DNA of 64,000 nucleotides from CAWBFD01 sp963788115 (lineage in GTDB: Bacteria; Actinomycetota; Thermoleophilia; Solirubrobacterales; 70-9): positions 868,001 through 932,000 of the forward strand of contig CAWBFD010000002.1 of NCBI GenBank assembly GCA_963788115.1, read 5' to 3'. Below, piece by piece: positions 1 to 8,800 of this stretch. The notes below the pieces were generated by a model. That model saw nothing but the letters and a program-made list of their open reading frames with translations, searched no databases and had not been told where the DNA came from. Position 1 is the stretch's first letter; every line of letters starts with the position of its first letter. Position numbers and translations under genes: made by a program.

Positions 1-109
1 ATCGCCCGAGCCGTTCCGCGTCGAGCCCTGGCGGCAACTCGAGGGCGACGGCTCGCTCGAGCCGCTGAGCGACCACTGTCCGCCGCCGGCCGACGCGCTC
101 GAGCCCTGA
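1..109 (+). CDS. C-terminal end of an unidentified protein (partial)
   Basis: An open frame enters from the left edge and stops with TGA at 107-109, giving the last 35 residues of a protein. The tail is proline- and glutamate-rich and ends in PPPADALEP. Too little is present to name a family. The gene converges on the response regulator that ends at 119, leaving only nine bases between the two stops. The call rests only on the open frame reaching the edge. Confidence 0.4.
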   Translation, partial: SPEPFRVEPWRQLEGDGSLEPLSDHCPPPADALEP

Positions 110-118
110 CTCCCCGGG

Positions 119-763
119 TCAGGGCCGCAGGTACGCCAGCACCGCGAGCACCCGCCGATGATCGTCGGGCGAGCCGTCGATGTCGAGCTTCATGAAGATC
201 TGCCTAACGTGAGACTCGACCGTCTTCGGGCTGAGGAACAGCCGCTCGCAGATGCCCCCGTTCGAGCGGCCCTCGGCCATCAGCCCGAGCACCTCGCGCT
301 CGCGGTCGGTGAGCTCGTCGAGAGGCCCGCTGGGACGCGGGCGGTCGACGAGTCGCGTGACGATCGTCGGGTCGAGCACGCACTCGCCCTCGGCGAGGCG
401 GTGGAGGGCGTCGGTCAGCACCGCGACGTCGGAGACGCGCTCCTTTAGCAGGTAGCCGGATCGGGCCGGATGCTGCTCGAGCAGCCGCATGGCGTAGCTC
501 GACTCGAGATAGTGCGAGAGAACGAGGACGCCAACGTCCGGGTGTGACTCTCTGATCTCCGCAGCGGCGACCAGGCCCTCGTCGGTGTGGGTCGGGGGCA
601 TCTTGATGTCGACGATCGCGACATCCGGGCTGGTGAGCGCCGCCTTGCGGACCGCCTCATCGCCGGTGCCGACCTTGCCGACGACCTTGAGACCGGCCTC
701 GGTCAGCAGCCGCTCGAGCCCCTCTCGGAGGAGCACCTCGTCTTCCGCGATCAGGATTCGCAT
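119..763 (-). CDS. NarL/LuxR-type response regulator
   Basis: A 214-residue two-domain response regulator. An N-terminal receiver (about residues 1-120) has the acidic pair near AEDE, the phosphoacceptor Asp in AIVDIKMPP and the conserved Lys in LLKERV. A C-terminal LuxR helix-turn-helix (about 148-210) begins LTDREREVLGLMAEGRS. It should bind DNA once phosphorylated. Its first 13 bases overlap the end of the kinase gene upstream (751-2490), so the two are translationally coupled. The receiver shares the signature MPPTHTxEG and GYxLKERVxDV with the receiver of the nearby cyclase fusion at 4531-5463, which suggests a common phosphodonor. The target promoters are unknown. Confidence 0.9.
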   Translation of the reverse strand: MRILIAEDEVLLREGLERLLTEAGLKVVGKVGTGDEAVRKAALTSPDVAIVDIKMPPTHTDEGLVAAAEIRESHPDVGVLVLSHYLESSYAMRLLEQHPARSGYLLKERVSDVAVLTDALHRLAEGECVLDPTIVTRLVDRPRPSGPLDELTDREREVLGLMAEGRSNGGICERLFLSPKTVESHVRQIFMKLDIDGSPDDHRRVLAVLAYLRP

Positions 764-2490
764 GGGATGTCCGCCCTCACCGTAAACGGCCCACCGGGCT
801 CGCGAGTGAGCACCACGCTCCCGTCGAGCGCGCCCACCCGGTCTTCGACCTCGACCAGCTCGTCGAGGTCGCCGTCGCCTTCGATCTCCAGCTCGAGCAA
901 CCCTGCGGGCGTGGTCGTGGTGATCCGCAATCTGCTCGGGTTGCCGGCCCGAACCGTTTCCGAGACGACGAAGTAGGCGGCGGCCTCGAGGGCGGTTCCG
1001 AATCGCCCCTCGGGTAGATCCGAGAGCTCGACCGGGATCGCCGCGTCCTCGGCGAACGCCTCCAGCGCGGCCGCGAGACCCTCATCCGCAAGTACGGCCG
1101 GGAAGATCCCGTGCGCGACGTCACGCAACTCGGCGAGCGCGGTGCGGAGTTCCCGCTCGGCGTCGTCGAGCGGTGCGATGAGCGCGGGGTCGGGTCCGAG
1201 GCCGGAGCGGGCGAGTCGGAGCGATAGCGACAGGCCGACGAGCCGCTGCTGCGCGCCGTCGTGAAGGTCGCGTTCGAGCCGTCGTCGCTCGGCGTCGCCG
1301 GCGGCGATCACCCGCGCACGCGAGGCTCGCAGATCCTCGAGTTGCGCCCCGGCTTGAGCGCGAAGCCGCTCGTTCTCCAGCGCGAGACGGGCGGCGGCAG
1401 CCACCTCTTCCGCGAGCCCGGGGTCGTCGAGCAGGCCGGCTCGGTGCGAGAGCAGAGCGACCTCCTGTCCGTCGCGCACGAGTGCGGTCGCCTCGCCCTC
1501 CACCGTGACCGGGCGCCCGCGCACATCGACCAGCTTGCCATCCGCGAGCGGGTACGCAAGCTCGATCGTCGGGTCACCGAGCGTGTCGGCAAGGGCGTCG
1601 CGCAGTCCGCCCGGAGCCGGTGAATCGGCGAGCTCGACAACGAGCCGAGCGACTTCAACCCGTGTGGCGCGCGCGCGCACCCAGCCCCACGTCACCCCCA
1701 GCGAGAGCGCGAGGAGCGTTCCCGCCTCGGCGAGCCGCAGGTCGATCTCGGTTGCGTCGTTGCCGAGAAAACCGCGATCGAGGCTGTGCGCGAAGCCGAC
1801 GGCTACGAGCCCCATGTACGCGGTTCCGGCGAGGATCACGGGCCAGATCAGCCGGCGGAACGCCGCCGTGGAGCGAATGAGTCGCAGCACGAGCAGGCCT
1901 GCCAGCCCCAGCGACCACGCGAGGCCCAGGTCGACTCCTGTCTGGCTGAGATCCTCGACGGTGCCGGCCGAGCCGTGGACGAGGAGCAGGTTCTCGGGGC
2001 ACTGAGCGCAGCCCGCGGTGTCTGGGTCGAAGAAGACCGCAGGGAAGAGCCCGAGCACGACGGCTGCTCCCAGGTAGGCCACGCTCACGGCCAGCCGGTC
2101 GACAACCGACGAGAAGCGCCCGTCGGGATAGGTGAGCGCGGCGTGCGCGACTAGCGCCGGAGCGACGGCGTACAAGGCGAGGCCTATGGAGAACGCGGGC
2201 GACGCTCCGATCTCTGGGTTGTTCCACTCGGCGAGGAACCAGCCGAAGCCGGCAACGGCGAGGAGGGCGCCGAACGGGCTCTCCCGCCACCGGATCCACG
2301 ACACGGTGCCAACTGCAATCAGCGCGTACCCAGCGACCAGTTCGGCGATGGCCCGCCCGAGCGAGTCATCGACCAGTGCGTATCCGGGCTGGTCGCGCAC
2401 GAGGGCGAACGTAAACACGCCGAAGGCCACGCCGCCCACCAGGAGGACGATCAGCGGAGCCCTGGAGGTGGAGATCCATCCGCGCGTCAT
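751..2490 (-). CDS. Membrane histidine kinase paralogue with acceptor His but degenerate ATPase domain
   Basis: A 579-residue membrane protein with about eight hydrophobic segments in the first 280 residues, a GAF-like middle region, then a HisKA_3 dimerisation helix. The acceptor is intact: RDLHDGAQQRL, with His410 encoded at 1261-1263. The C-terminal HATPase region has decayed. Where the family has an N-box such as EALTNVAKYA, this protein has ETVRAGNPSR. The DxGxG and GLxGL boxes are absent, with only EDRVGALDG left. It should therefore accept phosphate but not bind ATP normally. Its start overlaps the stop of the upstream paralogue by 4 bp. I infer that the upstream protein is its kinase partner. 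A dedicated non-kinase scaffold role is the alternative. Confidence 0.85.
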   Translation of the reverse strand: MTRGWISTSRAPLIVLLVGGVAFGVFTFALVRDQPGYALVDDSLGRAIAELVAGYALIAVGTVSWIRWRESPFGALLAVAGFGWFLAEWNNPEIGASPAFSIGLALYAVAPALVAHAALTYPDGRFSSVVDRLAVSVAYLGAAVVLGLFPAVFFDPDTAGCAQCPENLLLVHGSAGTVEDLSQTGVDLGLAWSLGLAGLLVLRLIRSTAAFRRLIWPVILAGTAYMGLVAVGFAHSLDRGFLGNDATEIDLRLAEAGTLLALSLGVTWGWVRARATRVEVARLVVELADSPAPGGLRDALADTLGDPTIELAYPLADGKLVDVRGRPVTVEGEATALVRDGQEVALLSHRAGLLDDPGLAEEVAAAARLALENERLRAQAGAQLEDLRASRARVIAAGDAERRRLERDLHDGAQQRLVGLSLSLRLARSGLGPDPALIAPLDDAERELRTALAELRDVAHGIFPAVLADEGLAAALEAFAEDAAIPVELSDLPEGRFGTALEAAAYFVVSETVRAGNPSRLRITTTTPAGLLELEIEGDGDLDELVEVEDRVGALDGSVVLTREPGGPFTVRADIPCES

Positions 2491-4040
2491 GGGAGTGGTA
2501 CCTCGGCCGTCACGCGCGTGCCGCCCGCCGGTGGACTTTCGACCCGCAGGCGTCCCCCGAGCGCCTCGACGCGGTCCGTGAGGCCGCGAAGGCCCGACCC
2601 GGCGGGATCCGCGCCGCCGACGCCGTCGTCCAGCACCCGGATGGTCAGCTGATCCGCGCTCTCCTCGACGGCAACGGCCACTTGCGACGCCCGCGCGTAC
2701 TTCGCCACGTTGGTCAGCGCCTCTGCACAGACGAAGTACGCGGCGGCCTCGACCGTCGGGGGCCAGCGTCCGGCCGGAACCGCGACCTTGGTTGGGACCG
2801 GCGATCGCTCGGACAGATCGTCCACTGCCGCCGCGAGGCCGGCCTCGGTGAGGATCGCGGGATGGATCCCGCGGGCGAACTCGCGCAGCTGCGCTCGAGC
2901 GCCGTCGAGATCACCCCGGACGCTGGCCAGCTGCGGACCGCAGCCGTCGAGAAGCTCGGCAATGTGCGCGAGCCTTCGCTCGGGCCCCTCCCGAATGTCG
3001 CGCTCGAGACGCCGCCGCTGTGCATCCGCGGCCTGCACGATCCGCAGGCGCGACGCCTCAACCTCGGTGACTCGAGCTCGGACCTCTGCCTGAAGACGGG
3101 CATTGGACACAGAGAGCCGGGCGGCAGATGCGACGGCGGACACCAGATCCGGGTCGTCGAGCACCGCCTCGTCGTGGACCAGCGCTGCCACGGGACCGCC
3201 GTCCTCTTCGATCGGGGTCACCGCTCGCCCGGCTCCTACCGCCGGGAGCTCCAGGGGCCTTCCCGCTTCGTCCACGTAGCCGCCCTGCTCAGGGAGGAAG
3301 TAGCCGACGGCGAGTGTCGCATCGCCAAGGGCTCGTGCCAGCCGATCGCGCAGCGTGCCGCCCGTGCCCGGGTCGCCGAGGTCCACGACGAGGCCCGTCA
3401 CGGCGGCCTGCGCCCAGCGCCCCCAGAGCAGATCGGCGGCCAGGCCGAGCACCACGAGCAGCACAGCGGCGTCGTAGACCCACAGCACAGTCCGGTCGAT
3501 GTCCGCGCTTGCAAGCTGGGTTGCCGCCCCCAAGGCCAGAGCCGACGCGAACGCCAACGCGGCGTAGACGGCGGAGCTCCGCGCGCGCCGCTCCGGGCCG
3601 CCGGCGACCGCGTGACGGCGCACCGCGACCACCACGATGCCCGCAGCGAATCCGATCGTGGCGTACTCGTTGTCGGCGATCGGGTAGATCGCGGCGTAGG
3701 CATACCCAGCGGCAATCGCCGCACGCTCGAGCTGCGATCGCACATGACCGCTGGGATAGGAGAGGATTAGATGGGCGAGGACCCCTCGGTGCAGATAAAG
3801 GGCCCAGCCGCCAAAGGTGCCGAGAAACCAGGCGAAGCCGGCCGTGGTTGCGATCGGTCCGAATCCGCTCTCGGCGCGACGTCCCCATGTCACGAGCCCA
3901 GCGGCGATCAGCGCGAAGCCGACGAGGCCGTCGGCCATGGTGAGCGCGGCGTCGCCGTCGTATGACGCCCACTCCGCCGCGACTCCGACCGCGAGACCGG
4001 CAGGCCAGAGCGCGTGCCTAAGCGTGCGCACCTCAGGCAA
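2487..4040 (-). CDS. Membrane histidine kinase paralogue with intact ATPase domain but no acceptor His
   Basis: A 517-residue paralogue of the downstream kinase with the same plan: hydrophobic N-terminal half, GAF-like middle, HisKA_3 helix, HATPase_c. The ATP site is complete, with an N-box EALTNVAKYARAS, a G1 box VLDDGVGG and a G2 region GSGLRGLTDRVEALGG. The phosphoacceptor position is Arg350: the motif reads RDIREGPERRL where relatives have RDLHDGAQQRL. The CGG codon is at 2991-2993. Translation starts at TTG 4040, overlapping the receiver gene upstream by 8 bp. It cannot autophosphorylate on the usual His, so it probably phosphorylates the adjacent paralogue in a heterodimer. This is inferred from residues, not tested. 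Confidence 0.85.
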   Translation of the reverse strand: MPEVRTLRHALWPAGLAVGVAAEWASYDGDAALTMADGLVGFALIAAGLVTWGRRAESGFGPIATTAGFAWFLGTFGGWALYLHRGVLAHLILSYPSGHVRSQLERAAIAAGYAYAAIYPIADNEYATIGFAAGIVVVAVRRHAVAGGPERRARSSAVYAALAFASALALGAATQLASADIDRTVLWVYDAAVLLVVLGLAADLLWGRWAQAAVTGLVVDLGDPGTGGTLRDRLARALGDATLAVGYFLPEQGGYVDEAGRPLELPAVGAGRAVTPIEEDGGPVAALVHDEAVLDDPDLVSAVASAARLSVSNARLQAEVRARVTEVEASRLRIVQAADAQRRRLERDIREGPERRLAHIAELLDGCGPQLASVRGDLDGARAQLREFARGIHPAILTEAGLAAAVDDLSERSPVPTKVAVPAGRWPPTVEAAAYFVCAEALTNVAKYARASQVAVAVEESADQLTIRVLDDGVGGADPAGSGLRGLTDRVEALGGRLRVESPPAGGTRVTAEVPLP

Positions 4041-4386
4041 CGAGGGCAGCGAGCCCCTCGCCCGAGAGCTCGCTCTTAGTCACGAATCCGCGCGCCGGGC
4101 TGTCAGCAAGGCGTCGCCGATAGGTGCTCACGCTGCGGCTGGACGTCAGGACGACCGCAGGCGGGTCGGCAGCTTCGGCGAGGCGCACGGCGACCTCGAA
4201 GCCATCGAGATCGGGGAGCTGGACGTCGAGCAGCACGAGGCTGGGGCGAAGGCGCGCGGCCACGGCCACGGCCGACTGGCCGTCGGCCGCCTCACCCACG
4301 ACTTCGAACCCATCCGCCTCCAGCATCGCGCGCGCATCGCGACGGAAGCCGTCGTGGTCGTCGACGATCAGGACCGTCCTTGGCAT
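4033..4386 (-). CDS. Stand-alone receiver-domain response regulator
   Basis: A 117-residue single receiver domain with no output domain. It has the acidic DD pair in VDDHD, the phosphoacceptor Asp in VLLDVQLPD, the switch Ser in VVLTSS and the conserved Lys in GFVTKSE. I chose the ATG at 4386 because it begins exactly at the family N-terminus (MPRTVLIVDD) and has a GGGAGG ribosome site 8 bases upstream. A longer reading would run into the divergent cyclase gene. It heads the four-gene signalling operon and could act as a phosphate shuttle or sink, or as an allosteric regulator of the kinase pair. Confidence 0.85.
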   Translation of the reverse strand: MPRTVLIVDDHDGFRRDARAMLEADGFEVVGEAADGQSAVAVAARLRPSLVLLDVQLPDLDGFEVAVRLAEAADPPAVVLTSSRSVSTYRRRLADSPARGFVTKSELSGEGLAALVA

Positions 4387-4530
4387 GGTCGAATCCTCCC
4401 ACCGAGCGCCCAAGTCCGCATCAGGGCCAGCCCTGACCGCAGGCACCGGGATTCCCGTGCGCGCCCGGATGTGCGGCGCGACGGACGCAACTAAGTTTCG
4501 ACTCGTCGACCACCAAGAGAGAACACCGCG

Positions 4531-5463
4531 ATGGGGAAACGGACGCTGACGATCCTCTTCACCGACATCGTCGGTTCGACTGAGCTGCTCGGTCGCCTGG
4601 AGGGGCGCGAGGCCGGGCGTGTTCGCGGCGACCACTTCGGGATTCTGCGCCGGCAGATACGCCGGCACGGGGGCCGTGAGGTGAAGAACCTGGGCGATGG
4701 GCTGATGGCCGTGTTCGGAGCGGCGCGCGAGGGGCTTGACTGCGCGGTTGCAATGCAGAAGGGATGCGCGGCGCAGGTCGGCGGGTCACCACCCGCGATA
4801 TCGATCCGGATCGGTATCTCCGGTGGCGACGTGGATGAGCAGGAGGGCGACTTCTTCGGCGGGCCGGTAGTGGAGGCGAGCCGGCTTTGTGCACGAGCTG
4901 ACGGCGGACAGGTACTGATGTCGGAGGCGAGCCGACTGATGGCCGGCGGCTATGAGGATCTCGGCGAGGTCGGTGACCTAACCCTGAAGGGGTTGGCACA
5001 GCCGCTCCGCGTTTGGGAAGTCCATTGGTCGGCACAGGCACTCCCCCATCTCCGGGTGGTGCTTGCCGACGACGCGGTCCTGGTCCGGGAGGGGATCGCG
5101 AAGGTTCTCGAGAACTCGGGATTGCAGGTCATGGCCCAGGCCGGCAACGCCGAGGAGCTGCTGCGGTTGACGGCGGAGCTGCGCCCCGACGTCGTGATCG
5201 TGGACGTGCGCATGCCCCCTACGCACACCGCCGAGGGCATCGAGGCGGCGGAGCGAATTCGGAGCGACCATCCAGACACAGCGGTGCTTGTCCTCTCCCA
5301 GGACATCCGGCCGCGGCACGCGAGGCGGCTCCGCGCGGCGAGCTCAACGAGCATCGGCTACATGCTCAAGGAGCGCGTGACCGACGTCCACGAGTTCATA
5401 GAGGCTACGCGCAGGGTGGCCGCGGGAGGCACGGCATTCGAGGCCGATCTGACGCCGCCGTGA
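4531..5463 (+). CDS. Class III nucleotide cyclase fused to a receiver domain
   Basis: A 310-residue fusion. Residues 1-170 are a class III adenylate/guanylate cyclase domain, with metal-binding Asp residues in ILFTDIVGST and KNLGDGLMAVF. The transition-state region reads FFGGPVVEASRLC, with Glu where many cyclases have Asn. Residues 175-300 are a receiver with Asp in VIVDVRMPP and Lys in MLKERV. The protein stops right after the receiver (FEADLTPP), where the related NarL regulator continues into its LuxR domain. It may be a natural cyclase-receiver protein or one that lost a C-terminal HTH. It is transcribed divergently from the kinase operon, with about 144 bp between starts. The product (cAMP or cGMP) cannot be told from sequence. 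Confidence 0.85.
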   Translation: MGKRTLTILFTDIVGSTELLGRLEGREAGRVRGDHFGILRRQIRRHGGREVKNLGDGLMAVFGAAREGLDCAVAMQKGCAAQVGGSPPAISIRIGISGGDVDEQEGDFFGGPVVEASRLCARADGGQVLMSEASRLMAGGYEDLGEVGDLTLKGLAQPLRVWEVHWSAQALPHLRVVLADDAVLVREGIAKVLENSGLQVMAQAGNAEELLRLTAELRPDVVIVDVRMPPTHTAEGIEAAERIRSDHPDTAVLVLSQDIRPRHARRLRAASSTSIGYMLKERVTDVHEFIEATRRVAAGGTAFEADLTPP

Positions 5464-5602
5464 GCTGATCGGCCTCTTCATTTCCCACACGAGTCAAGGC
5501 TCCAAGCGGGGCTCCAAACTGAGCGAAATTGTGGGCACCTCAGGTGACCTGATAAGGCTTGATCACGCGCAATCTGACCTGAGCTGACCGCTATCGCACG
5601 GG

Positions 5603-5644
5603 TTGTGGTCCAGGCGGTCTCGGGTTCGAGTCCCGTCGCTCACC
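5603..5644 (+). repeat. tRNA-His 3' fragment (integration-site scar)
   Basis: The sequence matches a bacterial tRNA-His from the anticodon loop onward: loop TTGTGGT with GTG at 5605-5607, then a variable region, a T-loop TTCGAGT and a CGCTCAC acceptor strand. The 5' half is absent, as no GTGAGCG acceptor strand or D-arm lies upstream. Such 3' halves are left where tyrosine integrases insert into tRNA genes. About 120 bp upstream, the frame ending at 5587 contains GSKRGSKLSE, which resembles an integrase tail, although that is weak evidence. Confidence 0.7.
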
Positions 5645-5808
5645 CTCACAGAAACCCCTGCAGGGCGCCCAGTTCCTCGTTGGACCAGCTCCGTCCGCCG
5701 CCGCACCGTGGTCATGTCGTGGTCACAACACACCTGCTCCGACACTGGCACCCGGGAGCCTCCACCTGGAGTATCTTGCCTGAAACCAAAAAGGAGGGGT
5801 CAAAGCCC

Positions 5809-8800
5809 ATGCGTCGTCTTTCCGTCTCGTTGGTCTCGGTCTTGGCGTTGGTCGTCTCACTGCTGGGTGCAGCGGCCGTCGCCGCGCCCCAGGCGCCCGA
5901 TGACCACCTCGACGTCTACACCGGCACCATCTCGCCGGGGCAGATCGCCGACATCGTCGCGCTCGGCATCGACCGCCAAGAGCTCGAGGTCGCCAGCGTC
6001 CCCGGAGAGCGGGGCCAGAAGGCCCAGGTCCGGGTTGAGACCATCTTGAGCGGCACGCAGGCGGACCGGCTGCGCAGCCAGGGCGTCGACCTACAGCTGA
6101 AGACCATCGACGGTCAGACAGCCGCCGAGCGTGCGACCGCGGAAGCGGCCGACGGCTTCGAGGTCTTCCGGAGGTACAGCGGGCCAGGTGGGCTCAAGGC
6201 GGAGTACGAGCAGGCCGCCAGGGACAACCCCCGCATCGCCAAGCTGGTCAACTTCGGCAAGACCGTGAACGGCCAGGACATTGTCGCACTGAAGGTGAGC
6301 CAGAACGCCCGGTCACTCAAGGACGGCGCGAAGCCCGCCGTGCTCTACCTCAGCGCACAGCACGCCCGGGAATGGATCACGCCGGAGATGAACCGCCGGC
6401 TGATGCACTACGTGCTCGACAACTACGGCAGTGACCCGCGGATCACCAGTGTTCTCAACGAGAACGAGCTGTGGTTCGTACCAGTTGCCAACCCGGACGG
6501 CTATGACTTCACGTTCACGGAGGGCAACCGACTGTGGCGCAAGAACCTGCGCGACAACAATGGTGACGGCGAAATCACCCCTGGGGACGGCGTCGACCTG
6601 AACCGCAACTTCGCCACCAAGTGGGGCTACGACAACGAGGGTTCGTCGGACAACCCCGCCAGCGAGACCTACCGTGGCACGGGACCGAACTCGGAGCCGG
6701 AGACGCAGGCTTTGCAAGCGCTGTCGAACCGGGTCGGATTCGAGTTCCTCGTCAACTACCACTCGGCCGCAGAGCTCCTGCTGTACGGCACCGGCTGGCA
6801 GGTCTCGACTCCCACACCCGACGACGTGATCTACGAGGCGATGGCTGGCGACGACGCCGACCCGGCAGTGCCCGGCTACGACCCCGACATCTCCGCTGAG
6901 CTGTACACGACCAACGGCGACACCGACACGCACATGACGGAGCGCTTCGGCACGTTGGGCTTCACGCCGGAGATGGCGACTTGCGAGTCGGCTTCTCAGG
7001 TGGATCCCAATGACGAGTGGGTGGACACCGACTGTGACAGCGGATTCAACTTCCCCGACGACGAGGGGCTGGTCCAGGCCGAGTTCGAGAAGAACATCCC
7101 GTTCGCACTGTCGGTGGCCGAGTCCGCCTCCGACCCGGATGACCCGGTGTCGGTCGTGGGCCGCACAGCCGATGACTTCCGGGTGGACTCCTTCGACGTC
7201 TCCTACGGCGACCCGCAAACCGTCGCAGTGGTGGCCAAGCGTGCGCTCGAAGACCTCAGTCTCCACTACAGCATCAACGGCGGCGCGACACAGACCGCCG
7301 ATGTATCTGAGTGGTCCGGCGGGGAGCGCTACGGCGACGAGAACGACGACTACTACGCCGAGTTCCGGGGGCAAGTTCAGGGGGCGAGTCCGGGTGACGA
7401 CGTCGAGGTCTGGTTCAGCGGCGTCAAGTCCGGCACGGGGCTGGTGCAGAGTGACGCCTTCACCTACTCGTTGGCCTCGGACAGTGGCGACGATGTTCTC
7501 GTCGTGGCCAACGAGGACATCGAGGGCGTGGACCCACGCTACCCGGGAGGGATCAAAGGGCCGAAATACCTCACAACCCACGTGGCGGCAGTCGAAAGCG
7601 CCGGTTACACGACCGACGTCTGGGACGTCGATGCGCAGGGCGTGCCGCATGACCTCGGTGTGCTCGGCCACTACGACGCCGTGCTGTGGTACCTCGGCGA
7701 CAACCGGTTGACGGCGGATCCGGAAGATCTGCTTACGCAGACGCCGCTCGGGAACCTGCCGGACATGGCGGTGGCCGAGCGCCAGCAGCACCTCACCATG
7801 GCAGTGCGCGACTACCTCAACGCCGGGGGCAAGCTGATCCATGCCGGCGAGAGCGCGCAGCACCAAGGTCTGGAGGGCTTCAGCACGGCGGTCGGTGGTC
7901 TCTACTATGGGTTGAACGGCGACGAGACGGCTGACTGCGTGATCCAGGCTCAGCCCAACAGCCAGACAGCCGGCTTCTTCGAGGACTGCCTGATCATGGC
8001 GGACGACTTCCGTCAGTACTACCTCGGTGGGTTCACGCGTACCGACAACGCCGACCCCGCTGGCGTGATCGGTGTCGCGGAGCCGCTCGACGGCTTTACC
8101 GGCGGTTTCGATCCCCCGCCCAGCACCAGGCTGGACGAGGCGGGCGTCTACCAGCCGACGAGCGACGTGCTCCCGGCCGACGAGTTCCCGCAGTTCACCA
8201 GCCAGGGAGTTGCGGAGTACGCGAGCCAGGGCGTCGACCCGTTCGCGCCGGTCGAGGGCACGAGGTATGCGGGCGCGGTGCACGCGGATGCGTCGTACAT
8301 GCGGCTGCAGAAGACGATCGACCTGACGGGCGCCACCGCGGCGCGGCTGGAGTTCCAGATTTCCGTCGACACCGAGCCGCAGTACGACAACGTGATCGTC
8401 GAGGCACACACGGTCGGTCAGGACAACTGGACGACGCTGCCCGACCTGAACGGGGGCACGCAGACCGATCCGCCCGCGGAGTGCGCGGAAGGCGGGTTCC
8501 TGCTCAGCATGCACCCGTTCCTCGAGCACTACCTGGGCGGTGCGGACTGCACCGCACCCGGCACCTCCGGTACGTGGAACTCCTTCACCAGTGGCTTCAC
8601 GCCCGGCGGGTGGCGCCAGGCGGCTGTCGACCTGTCCGGGTTCGCCGGTGAACAGGTCGAGGTGTCGATCTCCTACGTGACCGACCCGAACACGGGTGGA
8701 GTCGGTGCCTTCGTCGACGACACCCACGTGATCGTGGACGGCGTCGACTCGGCGGACGGGTTCGAGGGCGCGACCAGCACCTGGACGGTCCCCGGGCCTC

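Noticed and set aside
5603..5644. Complete tRNA-His gene
   Set aside because: No D-arm or matching acceptor strand lies upstream, so only the 3' half is present.
5563..5751. Minus-strand ORF containing SDGTRTRDRLDHNP
   Set aside because: It is the same type of artefact, a translation across the tRNA-His 3' fragment.
5605..5808. Upstream start for the M14 peptidase
   Set aside because: It would begin inside the tRNA scar and put 68 non-conserved residues before the signal peptide. The ATG at 5809 has a perfect ribosome site.
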